Shown: positions 26,295-34,205 of the stretch, piece by piece
How positions within the stretch are numbered: position 1 is the stretch's first letter
How the letters are laid out: each line of letters begins with the position of its first letter
Source of the DNA: Bacillota bacterium
GTDB lineage: Bacteria > Bacillota > Clostridia > Peptostreptococcales > Anaerovoracaceae
Reading direction: 5' to 3'
DNA: 64,000 nucleotides
NCBI GenBank assembly: GCA_030526355.1
Contig: JAUNDC010000013.1
Span: 1 to 64,000, forward strand
Notes under the pieces: model-generated
Seen by the model: the letters and a program-made list of their open reading frames with translations, nothing else
Told to the model about the DNA's origin: nothing
Databases searched by the model: none
Program-made: the position numbers and the translations under genes

Positions 26295-27167
26295 TCATTC
26301 CTTTTCTGCAAATGAGAGCATTAAGTCGGTCTCAAATTCGGTAAGGTGCATCCTGCTGCATAACCTGCTGATTTCCTCATACGGCAGCACATACCCTTCA
26401 TCTATGCAAAGCCGGGTAAAATCGTCTTTTTTCATACCCGTTTCACTGAAGGTTATTTCTCCAGAGCACAGCTTCCTGTCATACAAGCGAAAAAATACCT
26501 TGGCAAAGCTGTCCAGCGTAATAACCTGAAATACCTGGTCTGTATTATCAGCAATTATTTCCGCGCCTTTAACCTTGAGGAAATCTCTGTCTCTGAAGCC
26601 CCAGCTTACGGATATTCCACTAAGCCCTGAATTAACAGCTGTCTGAATGTCAACCTCCGAATCCCCAATGTATACTGCTTTATCAGTTCCTCTGCCTGAA
26701 GCCCTAAGCACTTCGTTTATCATATCAGGCTCAGGCTTTCTCTTCATACCGGCTCTTTCACCGATAAAGAAGTCAACATTTTCCGGAAAATACAATTCTC
26801 CGAGCTCCTGAACCGCACTGTCTATTTTATTTGATACAACTGCAATGAACGCACCTGCTTCCTTGAGCTTTTTCATAAGCTCCGATATTCCATCGTAAAT
26901 ACCTGTTTTATCATTGCAATGCACCGCATAATACTTTTTGAACTCTTCCAGGACCTTCTGATATTCATTCTCGTCTGCGGATTCCGGCAAAGCCCTTCTT
27001 ATCAGCAATCCCACGCCATTACCCACGAAGCTTCTTATCTCATCCCGCGTGCGTTTTTCATAACCATATGTATTAAGAGCATGGTTTGTCGCATCCGCCA
27101 GATCGTCAAGGGTATCAAGAAGTGTTCCATCCATATCAAATATAACTGTGTTAAATCGTAATGCCAT
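26295..27167 (-). CDS. HAD-family phosphatase (phosphoglycolate phosphatase-like) with C-terminal extension
   Basis: 290 residues. The first 215 form a standard HAD hydrolase: F-D-M-D-G-T-L-L-D-T with the nucleophile Asp near residue 10, V-S-N-K motif II, K-P-E-P-D motif III and G-D-S-E-V-D motif IV. Phosphoglycolate or a similar small phosphate ester is the likely substrate. The remaining 75 residues (from S-F-A-K-V-F-F-R-L-Y on) are extra compared with family members and look like a small helical domain. Convergent with the permease gene and divergent from citrate synthase. Confidence 0.88.
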   Translation of the reverse strand: MALRFNTVIFDMDGTLLDTLDDLADATNHALNTYGYEKRTRDEIRSFVGNGVGLLIRRALPESADENEYQKVLEEFKKYYAVHCNDKTGIYDGISELMKKLKEAGAFIAVVSNKIDSAVQELGELYFPENVDFFIGERAGMKRKPEPDMINEVLRASGRGTDKAVYIGDSEVDIQTAVNSGLSGISVSWGFRDRDFLKVKGAEIIADNTDQVFQVITLDSFAKVFFRLYDRKLCSGEITFSETGMKKDDFTRLCIDEGYVLPYEEISRLCSRMHLTEFETDLMLSFAEKE

Positions 27168-27186
27168 TTTACTACTCCTGTTTTGT

Positions 27187-27215
27187 TTTACTTTGCATCA
27201 AATATATGATATAAT
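27187..27215 (+). promoter_or_regulatory. Promoter of the citrate synthase gene
   Basis: TTTACT (27187-27192) and TATAAT (27210-27215), 17-base spacing. Confidence 0.65.
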
Positions 27216-27258
27216 AATAACATCTATCTAACAAAAAATCAAAGAAGGGAGGCAATAT

Positions 27259-28725
27259 ATGCTCTCAAAACTTATGCCTAAACGTAATGAACTTAAAAAG
27301 ACAGTCAAGTCAGCAGTTAAAGAAGAGGTTAAGTCTCAGGTTAAGGCGGCACTGGCGCAGGATTTTCTCGACAGCAGCGCCAGAATCGTTACAGATGTTG
27401 ATAAAATCGATCCTGATTTATATATAAAAAACAACGTCAAAAGGGGTCTGAGAAATGCAAACGGCACTGGAGTTGTAGTCGGTCTTACCAAGATCGGCGA
27501 AGTCAAAGGTTACGATGTGGATGAGAAGGGTAATAAAATTCCAGTAGAAGGAAAGCTGTATTACAGGGGCTACAGCATCGAGGATATCGTTACCAACTGT
27601 ATCGTCGAGAACAGATTCGGTTTCGAGGAAATCACATTTTTACTGATTTTCGGATTCCTTCCAAGCAAAACAGAACTGGAAACATTCAAAAAGGTTCTGG
27701 GATCAAGGCGTGAGCTTCCGCAGGGCTTTGCCCGCGACATGATTCTGACAGCGCCTTCCAACAATATAATGAACAAGCTCGCCAGGAGCGTTCTGGCACT
27801 CTACTGCTATGACAGCAATCCGGATGATACTTCCGTTTCCAATGTCATTCGTCAGTCAATTGAGCTTATCGGGTATTTTCCGGCATTGATTGCATATGCA
27901 TATCAGGCAAAATGCTCGTTTTATGACAACATGAGTCTCCACCTTCATAACCCGATACCTGAGCTTTCAACATCAGAGAATATTCTCAGAATGATACGCC
28001 CTAACGGAGAATACACAGATATTGAAGCCAAGCTTCTGGATCTTTCCATGATTCTACATGCAGAACACGGAGGCGGTAACAACTCTGCCTTTACCACACA
28101 TCTGGTTTCATCCACGGGAACTGATACATATTCTGCAATTTCAGCAGCTATCGGCTCCCTTAAGGGTCCGAAGCACGGAGGTGCCAATATCGCCGTTATC
28201 AACATGATAGCCGATATCAAGAAAAATGTCCCTGATTTCAACAATAGAGGCAAGCTGGATGATTATCTTGTCAAGCTGCTCAAAAAAGAAGCCGGAGACA
28301 AGAGCGGTCTGGTATATGGTATGGGACATGCAATATACACTTTATCAGATCCAAGAGCCAAGGTTCTTAAATCCATGGCCAAGAAGCTGGCAGAAAGCAA
28401 GAACCTCGTAGATGATTTCCTGCTTTGTGATTATATCGAAAAAAGAACGCCTCAGCTTAAAGCCGAGATTACAGGAGTAGAAAAGCCTATGCCGGCAAAT
28501 GTAGACCTTTATTCAGGCTTTGTATATGATGCTCTTGATATACCAACTACAATCGCTACACCTCTCTTTGCTACTGCAAGGCTTTCAGGGTGGTGTGCGC
28601 ACAGAATAGAAGAGCTGGTTGCCGGCGGCAAGCTCATGCGACCTGCTTACAATTCCGTTCAGGAACCAAGAGAATATGTGGCTCTTGATAAACGTACATC
28701 AAACATACGTATTCCTAAAAAATAA
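27259..28725 (+). CDS. gltA: Citrate synthase
   Basis: 488 residues. It condenses oxaloacetate and acetyl-CoA to citrate. The catalytic segments are visible: H-A-E-H-G-G-G-N-N-S (first His), G-P-K-H-G-G-A-N (second His region) and M-G-H-A-I-Y-T-L-S-D-P-R-A, with the catalytic Asp region further on (D-L-Y-S-G-F-V-Y). The first 40 residues are an extra, Lys-rich helical lead. AAGGGAGG precedes the ATG. In a fermenter it probably feeds 2-oxoglutarate and glutamate synthesis. No aconitase or isocitrate dehydrogenase is adjacent. Confidence 0.94.
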   Translation: MLSKLMPKRNELKKTVKSAVKEEVKSQVKAALAQDFLDSSARIVTDVDKIDPDLYIKNNVKRGLRNANGTGVVVGLTKIGEVKGYDVDEKGNKIPVEGKLYYRGYSIEDIVTNCIVENRFGFEEITFLLIFGFLPSKTELETFKKVLGSRRELPQGFARDMILTAPSNNIMNKLARSVLALYCYDSNPDDTSVSNVIRQSIELIGYFPALIAYAYQAKCSFYDNMSLHLHNPIPELSTSENILRMIRPNGEYTDIEAKLLDLSMILHAEHGGGNNSAFTTHLVSSTGTDTYSAISAAIGSLKGPKHGGANIAVINMIADIKKNVPDFNNRGKLDDYLVKLLKKEAGDKSGLVYGMGHAIYTLSDPRAKVLKSMAKKLAESKNLVDDFLLCDYIEKRTPQLKAEITGVEKPMPANVDLYSGFVYDALDIPTTIATPLFATARLSGWCAHRIEELVAGGKLMRPAYNSVQEPREYVALDKRTSNIRIPKK

Positions 28726-28745
28726 CCGGTTAAAGCAAATACTAA

Positions 28746-28786
28746 AAAACGTCGATATCAACGCACCCGCGCACTATCGACGTTTT
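28746..28786. terminator. Bidirectional terminator after citrate synthase
   Basis: Perfect 11-bp arms AAAACGTCGAT and ATCGACGTTTT; T-rich on both sides, between two convergent genes. Confidence 0.85.
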
Positions 28787-28813
28787 CTGTTTATATTCTT
28801 AATTTAAGGCTGT

Positions 28814-29887
28814 TTACTTATCAATCACTTCTACATTTGTCAATCCAAGCGATTCTAAACTTACACCGGATTTTTTCACTGCAACATCGCCGGATGCCAG
28901 TTTATCAAATACACTGTTGTACTGACTCTTTGAGAAATTCTGAAGCCTGCTGTTTTTTATTTCAAGTCCTATACCTTCATTCTCGGCATTATTCTCGATA
29001 ATAGTTCCACCTGGAAACTCATCATCCTTATACTGCTTCAACACTTCTTCCAGGGCTGATGAAATGTCTTTAACTGCAGATGTGAGAACTGTATCTGACA
29101 TTTCACTCTTGTCGGTCTCGCAGGCAATCACCGCTCCTTCAGTAAGCTCAGCAGCTTCGATTACCGGCTGCTCCACAGAGGAACCACATGCGAAAATAAT
29201 TTCAGTATTGTCCTTGTACCACTCCGTTGCCTTTTTGACAATGGTTTCACGCTCATCTTCCCCTGTGCAGTAATAGTATTTTACATTTACAGCCTCGCCC
29301 AGTTCAGCTGCAGCTGCATCAGCTCCCTGCAGATAGCCATAACCATAATCCATTATTGCAGGCTGTCTGGCTCCACCAATGAATCCAATCTCAGATGCAC
29401 CCTCAGCGACAGCTGCATAGCCTGCCAGATATCCTGCCTGCTCAGAAGCAAAATGAATAACCGCCGTATTGCCGGCAATCCTGGTTTCCCCTGATTTTTC
29501 ATCCACAGGCTCCGCATCAATAAGGATAAAATCAACATCCTTGTATTCTTTCTGTGAATTATATACCACATCCTCAAAAGAATATCCATCTGCAATGATT
29601 ACCTTGGCACCACACGAAACTGCATTTTCTATCGTTTCCTCATACGCTTTCTCACTGGCTTCAGCAGCTTTGTAATACTTATGTGATACTCCCGCCGATG
29701 AGCAGAAATCCGTAATGGCATTCCATGCCACCTCACTGTACCCGCCATCCATAATCAGCCCCGAATCGGTCACAAGTGCTATTTCATAATCAATCTGCTC
29801 CTCCGGCTGTTCCTCCACAGGGCCGCCGCAACCTGCAAAAGCAAAAACGACCAATATCGACAATAATACCGCAATTGTTTTTTTCAT
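28814..29887 (-). CDS. BMP-family (PnrA-like) substrate-binding lipoprotein
   Basis: 357 residues. An N-terminal lipoprotein signal ends in F-A-F-A-G-C-G-G, so Cys19 or so is lipidated. The rest is the 'basic membrane protein' fold, with A-L-V-T-D-S-G at the start of the mature domain and I-G-F-I-G-G further on, typical of nucleoside-binding proteins such as PnrA. No ABC permease or ATPase gene is adjacent, so its transporter partners must be elsewhere or it acts as a receptor. It follows the nitrilase-like gene by 12 bases. Confidence 0.88.
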   Translation of the reverse strand: MKKTIAVLLSILVVFAFAGCGGPVEEQPEEQIDYEIALVTDSGLIMDGGYSEVAWNAITDFCSSAGVSHKYYKAAEASEKAYEETIENAVSCGAKVIIADGYSFEDVVYNSQKEYKDVDFILIDAEPVDEKSGETRIAGNTAVIHFASEQAGYLAGYAAVAEGASEIGFIGGARQPAIMDYGYGYLQGADAAAAELGEAVNVKYYYCTGEDERETIVKKATEWYKDNTEIIFACGSSVEQPVIEAAELTEGAVIACETDKSEMSDTVLTSAVKDISSALEEVLKQYKDDEFPGGTIIENNAENEGIGLEIKNSRLQNFSKSQYNSVFDKLASGDVAVKKSGVSLESLGLTNVEVIDK

Positions 29888-29899
29888 AATCTCTTCCTC

Positions 29900-30703
29900 C
29901 TAATACAGAGCTTCTCTCCTGTGTTTGAGAAGCGGCAGCTGCTGCCTTACAGCACTCACCCTCTTCAGATCAATATCTCCATATATTATCGTTTCCTTCT
30001 CATCGCCATGCGCTGTGAATTCGCCCCATGGATCGACGATACATGAATTGCCATATGCAATGTAAGGACCGTTTTCATCTCTGGCCGGTGAATTAGCAGC
30101 AAAATACACTTGATTATCGAGAGCTCTGGCTCTCATAGTCAGATCCCAGTGTGCCGGACCTGTTGTCATATTAAACGCCGCCGGCAGAATTATAAGCTGC
30201 GCTCCTGCCAGTGCCATCTTCCTGAACCATTCCGGAAATCTGACATCATAGCATATCGCCACACCAATTTTACAGAATTCAGTATCCAGAATCGTCATAT
30301 CTTCCCCAGCAGTCAAGGTATCGGATTCCATGAATCTGATGCCACCTTCCACATCTATGTCAAAAAGATGCACCTTTCTGTGCCTGCCTATCACATTGCC
30401 TTTTCTGTCAAAAGAGAATGAAGTATTGTATACTTTACCGTCATCAAGCTCAGGTATCGATCCCCCTATCAGATAAATACCCAGTTCTGCTGCAAGCTCA
30501 GAAAGGAATTCAACCGTCTGACCATCTGCCGGTTCCGAGTATTCTCTGAAATAATCGTTTGAATACGGACAGTTCCACATCTCCGGCAATGAAATCACCT
30601 GTGCCCCATTGTCCGCAGCCTCTCTGACAAACCTTTCTGCTGTTTTCATACTCTCCTTCTTGTCAAAGGACCCCTTCATCTGACATAATCCTATTCTGAA
30701 CAT
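29900..30703 (-). CDS. Carbon-nitrogen hydrolase (nitrilase superfamily, omega-amidase-like)
   Basis: 267 residues. The Glu-Lys-Cys triad is readable: Glu41 in L-P-E-M-W, Lys in H-R-K-V-H-L-F-D, Cys in G-V-A-I-C-Y-D-V-R-F-P-E. The W-N-C-P-Y and R-F-P-E-W-F segments match the Nit2/YafV omega-amidase branch, which clears alpha-keto amides formed by glutamine or asparagine transaminases. Its start overlaps the Nudix gene by 13 bases. Confidence 0.9.
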   Translation of the reverse strand: MFRIGLCQMKGSFDKKESMKTAERFVREAADNGAQVISLPEMWNCPYSNDYFREYSEPADGQTVEFLSELAAELGIYLIGGSIPELDDGKVYNTSFSFDRKGNVIGRHRKVHLFDIDVEGGIRFMESDTLTAGEDMTILDTEFCKIGVAICYDVRFPEWFRKMALAGAQLIILPAAFNMTTGPAHWDLTMRARALDNQVYFAANSPARDENGPYIAYGNSCIVDPWGEFTAHGDEKETIIYGDIDLKRVSAVRQQLPLLKHRREALY

Positions 30704-31338
30704 ATTTCACCTCTTATAATATCCGTAAACCTCCTGGTTATCCTGGCAGTAAGTCCCCAGATTATCCTATCTCCTGTATCATATACAGGTACGGTGGAAC
30801 TGCCTTTTCTCCAGTTATACGATTTCCCTCCGGTAACCTTATCGTACGGGAAGTCCTCCGGAATCTCCGGAACTATCGTCGTCCTGTAAACCTCCGGCTG
30901 CATTCCGACCAGCTCATCCAGAGATACAAGGAAAGTTTCTCCCACCTCATCAGGATTCAAGCTGATATCTTCCATTGCATCTTCCTCTATTATACCCAAA
31001 AAACAATACATAAGGAAGTTACTATAGGTAAAAATCGTATCAAGCTGATTAATTACATTGATTTTATTTCCGGATATTCCGATTTCTTCATATGTTTCGC
31101 GCAAAGCGCACTCCATTGCCGTCTCACCGGCTTCCATCTCTCCACCGGGGAAGCATATTTCTCCCGGCTGTGTCGACATGTGCTTTGCTCTCACCTCATA
31201 CAGCAGATACAGGCCATCTGTTCTTTTTACTACAGGTACCAGCACAGAAAAGTATTTAAACTCACCCTCTGCTCCGGCAGGCCTTTCTCCAAAAATATTT
31301 TCAAGTGCCTCAGCTGTCAGCGTTTTCTCTGATTTCAT
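30691..31338 (-). CDS. Nudix hydrolase, CoA pyrophosphatase-like
   Basis: 215 residues. The Nudix box is G-E-M-E-A-G-E-T-A...R-E-T-Y-E-E-I-G. Directly before it, R-A-K-H-M-S-T-Q-P-G-E-I-C-F-P-G-G corresponds to the extra motif that marks coenzyme A diphosphatases (NudL/PCD1). It would cleave CoA to 4'-phosphopantetheine and 3',5'-ADP. Overlaps the EamA gene by 29 bases at its start and the nitrilase gene by 13 at its end. Confidence 0.88.
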   Translation of the reverse strand: MKSEKTLTAEALENIFGERPAGAEGEFKYFSVLVPVVKRTDGLYLLYEVRAKHMSTQPGEICFPGGEMEAGETAMECALRETYEEIGISGNKINVINQLDTIFTYSNFLMYCFLGIIEEDAMEDISLNPDEVGETFLVSLDELVGMQPEVYRTTIVPEIPEDFPYDKVTGGKSYNWRKGSSTVPVYDTGDRIIWGLTARITRRFTDIIRGEICSE

Positions 31339-32218
31339 TAGCTTTCCTCTGATATCTTATATTCATATACGATGCGACAAGAATAAGTCCTATCCCTATA
31401 TATGTATTCCACAATATTGTTTCCTTCAGAAAAATAACTGCCATTACAGGGGCTATAGCAGGTTTGATAAAAAACGCCAATGAACCGGTTGCCGCATCCG
31501 ATTTCTTCATCGCCATAAAATATGAAAAATATCCGAGACCTGTTACAAACAGCCCTACATAAAGCACCAGTACAGCATTATCCACCACTCCTGCCAGCAC
31601 AGGCTTTCCTGTCACAATTATTATTATAAGCAAAATAAGTGAACCTAATATGAAGCTTATGCTCGTTTGCGCCATAATTCCCATTTTCTGAACACTTACC
31701 TTGCCTGCAACCGTATATGCTCCAAAGAAAACCGCTGCCAGCAACATATATACGATGCCGATAACTGTATTTCCTTCCTGAATATGCCATGGCTTTATCA
31801 TAAATACAAGTCCTGCAAGTCCTATCGCCAGTACTATGAATTTCTGTCTGTTAAGCTTTTCCTCTGTGAAGAAATGTGCGAATACCATTGTAAAAAAAGG
31901 ATTTATACATATCAGCACTGAAGCTGTAGCTGCATTTGAATTCATGACTCCAAGCTGGAAAAACACCATGCTTACAGGTATTCCCAGTGTTCCTACTCCT
32001 GCCAGAATAAGAATATCCTTCGCTGTAAGCTTAATATTGTTCTGTTTAAGTTCAATAGCTGCAAATGGCAGAAGAATAAGCCCGCCAATTGCAAATCTCA
32101 AAAAAGTAAGCTGGAATGGATCCAGCTGACTGCCTGCCGCCTTACAGGCGACTTCCATCGTTCCAAACAGGAACGCTGTTAATACTACAAAAAAATACGC
32201 CTTTTTCATTTGATTCAC
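31310..32218 (-). CDS. EamA (DMT superfamily) transporter
   Basis: 302 residues, ten membrane helices in two EamA repeats. The start follows MNQMKKAYFFVVLTAFLFGTMEV, typical of the family. Substrate unknown. First gene of the EamA-Nudix-nitrilase-BMP operon, all overlapping or nearly so. It is different from the EamA protein at 10.4 kb. Confidence 0.88.
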   Translation of the reverse strand: MNQMKKAYFFVVLTAFLFGTMEVACKAAGSQLDPFQLTFLRFAIGGLILLPFAAIELKQNNIKLTAKDILILAGVGTLGIPVSMVFFQLGVMNSNAATASVLICINPFFTMVFAHFFTEEKLNRQKFIVLAIGLAGLVFMIKPWHIQEGNTVIGIVYMLLAAVFFGAYTVAGKVSVQKMGIMAQTSISFILGSLILLIIIIVTGKPVLAGVVDNAVLVLYVGLFVTGLGYFSYFMAMKKSDAATGSLAFFIKPAIAPVMAVIFLKETILWNTYIGIGLILVASYMNIRYQRKANEIRENADS

Positions 32219-32224
32219 GTCCTT

Positions 32225-32253
32225 AAAAAAGGCGGTGTTCTCACCGCCTTTTT
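32225..32253 (-). terminator. Terminator after the P-loop gene
   Basis: Arms AAAAAGGCGGTG and CACCGCCTTTTT with a 4-base loop and a T tract on the minus strand. Confidence 0.85.
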
Positions 32254-32270
32254 ATTACTCTCTGTCATTA

Positions 32271-32693
32271 TTAGTTCAATATTTCACATCCGTCGAAGTT
32301 AACTCCGATCATTTCTTCTTTTTCTGCGCTTACACTTACTACGAAATTCAATCCATAGATTTCAGAAATAGCCTTGAGCCTGTCGATAAATTCAGGCAGG
32401 TCGCCGAGAGAAACATCCGCATGCTTCAGTATACTGTCAATAAATATCACTTCAATGTCATGGTCTGAACTGATAATACCATAAATGAATCCGATATATT
32501 CATCAATATTTGTAATGTGCTCGTAGTCCTCCATGCAGATTACTCTGATGCTGTGTTTCAGTTCATACATGAGCCGCTGATTTTTATTTATAAATATTAT
32601 ACTTCCATTACTTGTCTCTACGCTGTCATTTGCCAGCTGTATCATCTGTCCGGTCTTACCGCTTCCTTTGTGTCCTATGAGTAATTTCACCAT
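32271..32693 (-). CDS. Small P-loop ATP-binding protein
   Basis: 140 residues. Walker A is at the very start (G-H-K-G-S-G-K-T, residues 7-14). A Walker B-like strand V-I-F-I-D-S follows near residue 85. It is too short for a kinase or helicase I can name; homologous short P-loop proteins occur in Clostridia as conserved hypotheticals. It is monocistronic, with its own promoter (32744-32772), GAGGAGG ribosome site and terminator, which suggests a real, separately controlled function. Confidence 0.75.
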   Translation of the reverse strand: MVKLLIGHKGSGKTGQMIQLANDSVETSNGSIIFINKNQRLMYELKHSIRVICMEDYEHITNIDEYIGFIYGIISSDHDIEVIFIDSILKHADVSLGDLPEFIDRLKAISEIYGLNFVVSVSAEKEEMIGVNFDGCEILN

Positions 32694-32743
32694 AACACTG
32701 TCCTCCTCGATATATTGCTATAAGCGCTTTTATATTAACTAAT

Positions 32744-32772
32744 ATTATACACTATGTGGTTGTCAAGGGCAA
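32744..32772 (-). promoter_or_regulatory. Promoter of the small P-loop gene
   Basis: On the minus strand TTGCCC (32767-32772), 17 bases, then TATAAT (32744-32749). A TTGACA lies within the spacer but has no matching -10. Confidence 0.6.
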
Positions 32773-32782
32773 CCAGAAATCC

Positions 32783-33817
32783 TCAGTCACTTTGATTATT
32801 CTTTAATCTGAGCTGACCGCATGCTCCATCAATATCACTGCCAAGCTCTCTGCGAACAGTTGCAGCAATACCTGCTATGCCAAGTTCTTCTGCTATTTCC
32901 TCAGCGCGCTTCCTGCTGCTGCCGTCAAAGCCTGTCTCCCTTACTTTATTGAGGGGTATAAGGTTAACATGACACAGCATTCCCCTGAGCTTCTTTTTCA
33001 TAAGCTCCACATCTTCTCTTCTGTCGTTTTCACCTGCAATCAAGGTATACTCAAAGGTTATCCTTCTTCCGGTCCTTTTCGTATATTCAGAAGCAGCGTC
33101 AAGCAGCTCATCTACTGGATATTTCCTGTTTACCGGCATAAGTCTGCTTCTGCCGCAGTCATCCAGACGATGCAGAGAAACCGCCAGATTAACCTGTGGA
33201 AAATCCTCCGCAAACCGTTTCATTGCGGGAATTATCCCGCTGGTGGATACGGTTATATTCCTGTAGCTGAGATTCTTACCTTCCTTACTGTGTATAATAT
33301 GCAGAAACTTCTTCAGATTATCATAATTATCAAAAGGTTCCCCCATTCCCATAACCACTATATGATTGATTGTTTCTCCTGTCTGCTTTTCTGCCGCAAA
33401 CACCTGATCAATTATTTCTCCTGCAGTAAGATTGCGAATAAAGCCATCCAGTGCAGATGCACAGAAGCTGCATCCCATCTTGCACCCGACCTGCGATGAA
33501 ACACACAGGGAATTACCATATTTATATTTCATAAATACACCTTCCACTGCATTTCCATCCTTAAGGCCATACAGAAACTTCCGGGTTCCATCTTTCTTAT
33601 CATGCTGCTGTCTGAGAATCTCAACACCCTCAATACATGCATTTTCCTCCAGTCTGGAGCGCAGAGCCTTGGAAAAGTCCGTCATTTCCGAGAATTCTCT
33701 CGTTCCGCGATTTATCCACTTATAGAGCTGTTTGCCGCGAAAAGGGGCCTCCCCCAGTTTCGCGGCAAAGCTTATCATTTCTTCAATTGTCATTCCAAGA
33801 AGATTTATCTTTGTCAT
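32783..33817 (-). CDS. rlmN: 23S rRNA (adenine-2503-C2) methyltransferase
   Basis: 344 residues, radical SAM enzyme that methylates A2503 of 23S rRNA and A37 of some tRNAs. The cluster motif is C-K-M-G-C-S-F-C; M-G-M-G-E-P (near residue 185) binds SAM; a C-terminal cysteine (G-A-C-G-Q-L) is the methyl carrier. The start at 33817 is chosen because AGGAG lies 8 bases before it; nine further codons upstream overlap the preceding gene. Likely co-transcribed with ileS and the gene between. Confidence 0.95.
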   Translation of the reverse strand: MTKINLLGMTIEEMISFAAKLGEAPFRGKQLYKWINRGTREFSEMTDFSKALRSRLEENACIEGVEILRQQHDKKDGTRKFLYGLKDGNAVEGVFMKYKYGNSLCVSSQVGCKMGCSFCASALDGFIRNLTAGEIIDQVFAAEKQTGETINHIVVMGMGEPFDNYDNLKKFLHIIHSKEGKNLSYRNITVSTSGIIPAMKRFAEDFPQVNLAVSLHRLDDCGRSRLMPVNRKYPVDELLDAASEYTKRTGRRITFEYTLIAGENDRREDVELMKKKLRGMLCHVNLIPLNKVRETGFDGSSRKRAEEIAEELGIAGIAATVRRELGSDIDGACGQLRLKNNQSD

Positions 33818-33819
33818 TA

Positions 33820-34182
33820 TTATTTCTCCTGATGCATGTGCCACCCCTGATGGGTCTGATCAAGATAGCTTTCGAGGCAAATCCAGTCATTCTGAGGATT
33901 CTCGGAAGCAATCCCCGGATAGAACCTGGTAATGTATTCTTCAATCAGCTCCCTTGACATATGCGGACATCTCCCCTTTCCTGCATAGTCAAGCTTGCCG
34001 TCTACTATGATTTTCTCGCCATAGCCTTCAAGGATATCGATAATATCCTGTGGATCAATTCCCATTCTTATTGATAGATGCTCTATGTCCCTGCCTAAAG
34101 TAACATAGAAATCAAAAACCGCAATATGATCCTTCACGTCAATCCTTGATACTCTCCTCAGGTTTTCTATTGATGTGCTCAT
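33820..34182 (-). CDS. Hypothetical protein, 120 aa, between ileS and rlmN
   Basis: Not recognised. The N-terminal half is mixed helix/strand with L-S-I-R-M-G-I-D-P-Q-D-I-I-D, a weak suggestion of a helix-turn-helix, and the C-terminal half is rich in Trp/His/Tyr (Q-G-W-H-M-H). No signal peptide. It lies 23 bases after ileS and its stop codon is 2 bases before the rlmN start, so it belongs to the T-box-controlled operon. Confidence 0.65.
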   Translation of the reverse strand: MSTSIENLRRVSRIDVKDHIAVFDFYVTLGRDIEHLSIRMGIDPQDIIDILEGYGEKIIVDGKLDYAGKGRCPHMSRELIEEYITRFYPGIASENPQNDWICLESYLDQTHQGWHMHQEK

Positions 34183-34205
34183 CAGGATACCTCTCTCAGA
34201 ATTTA

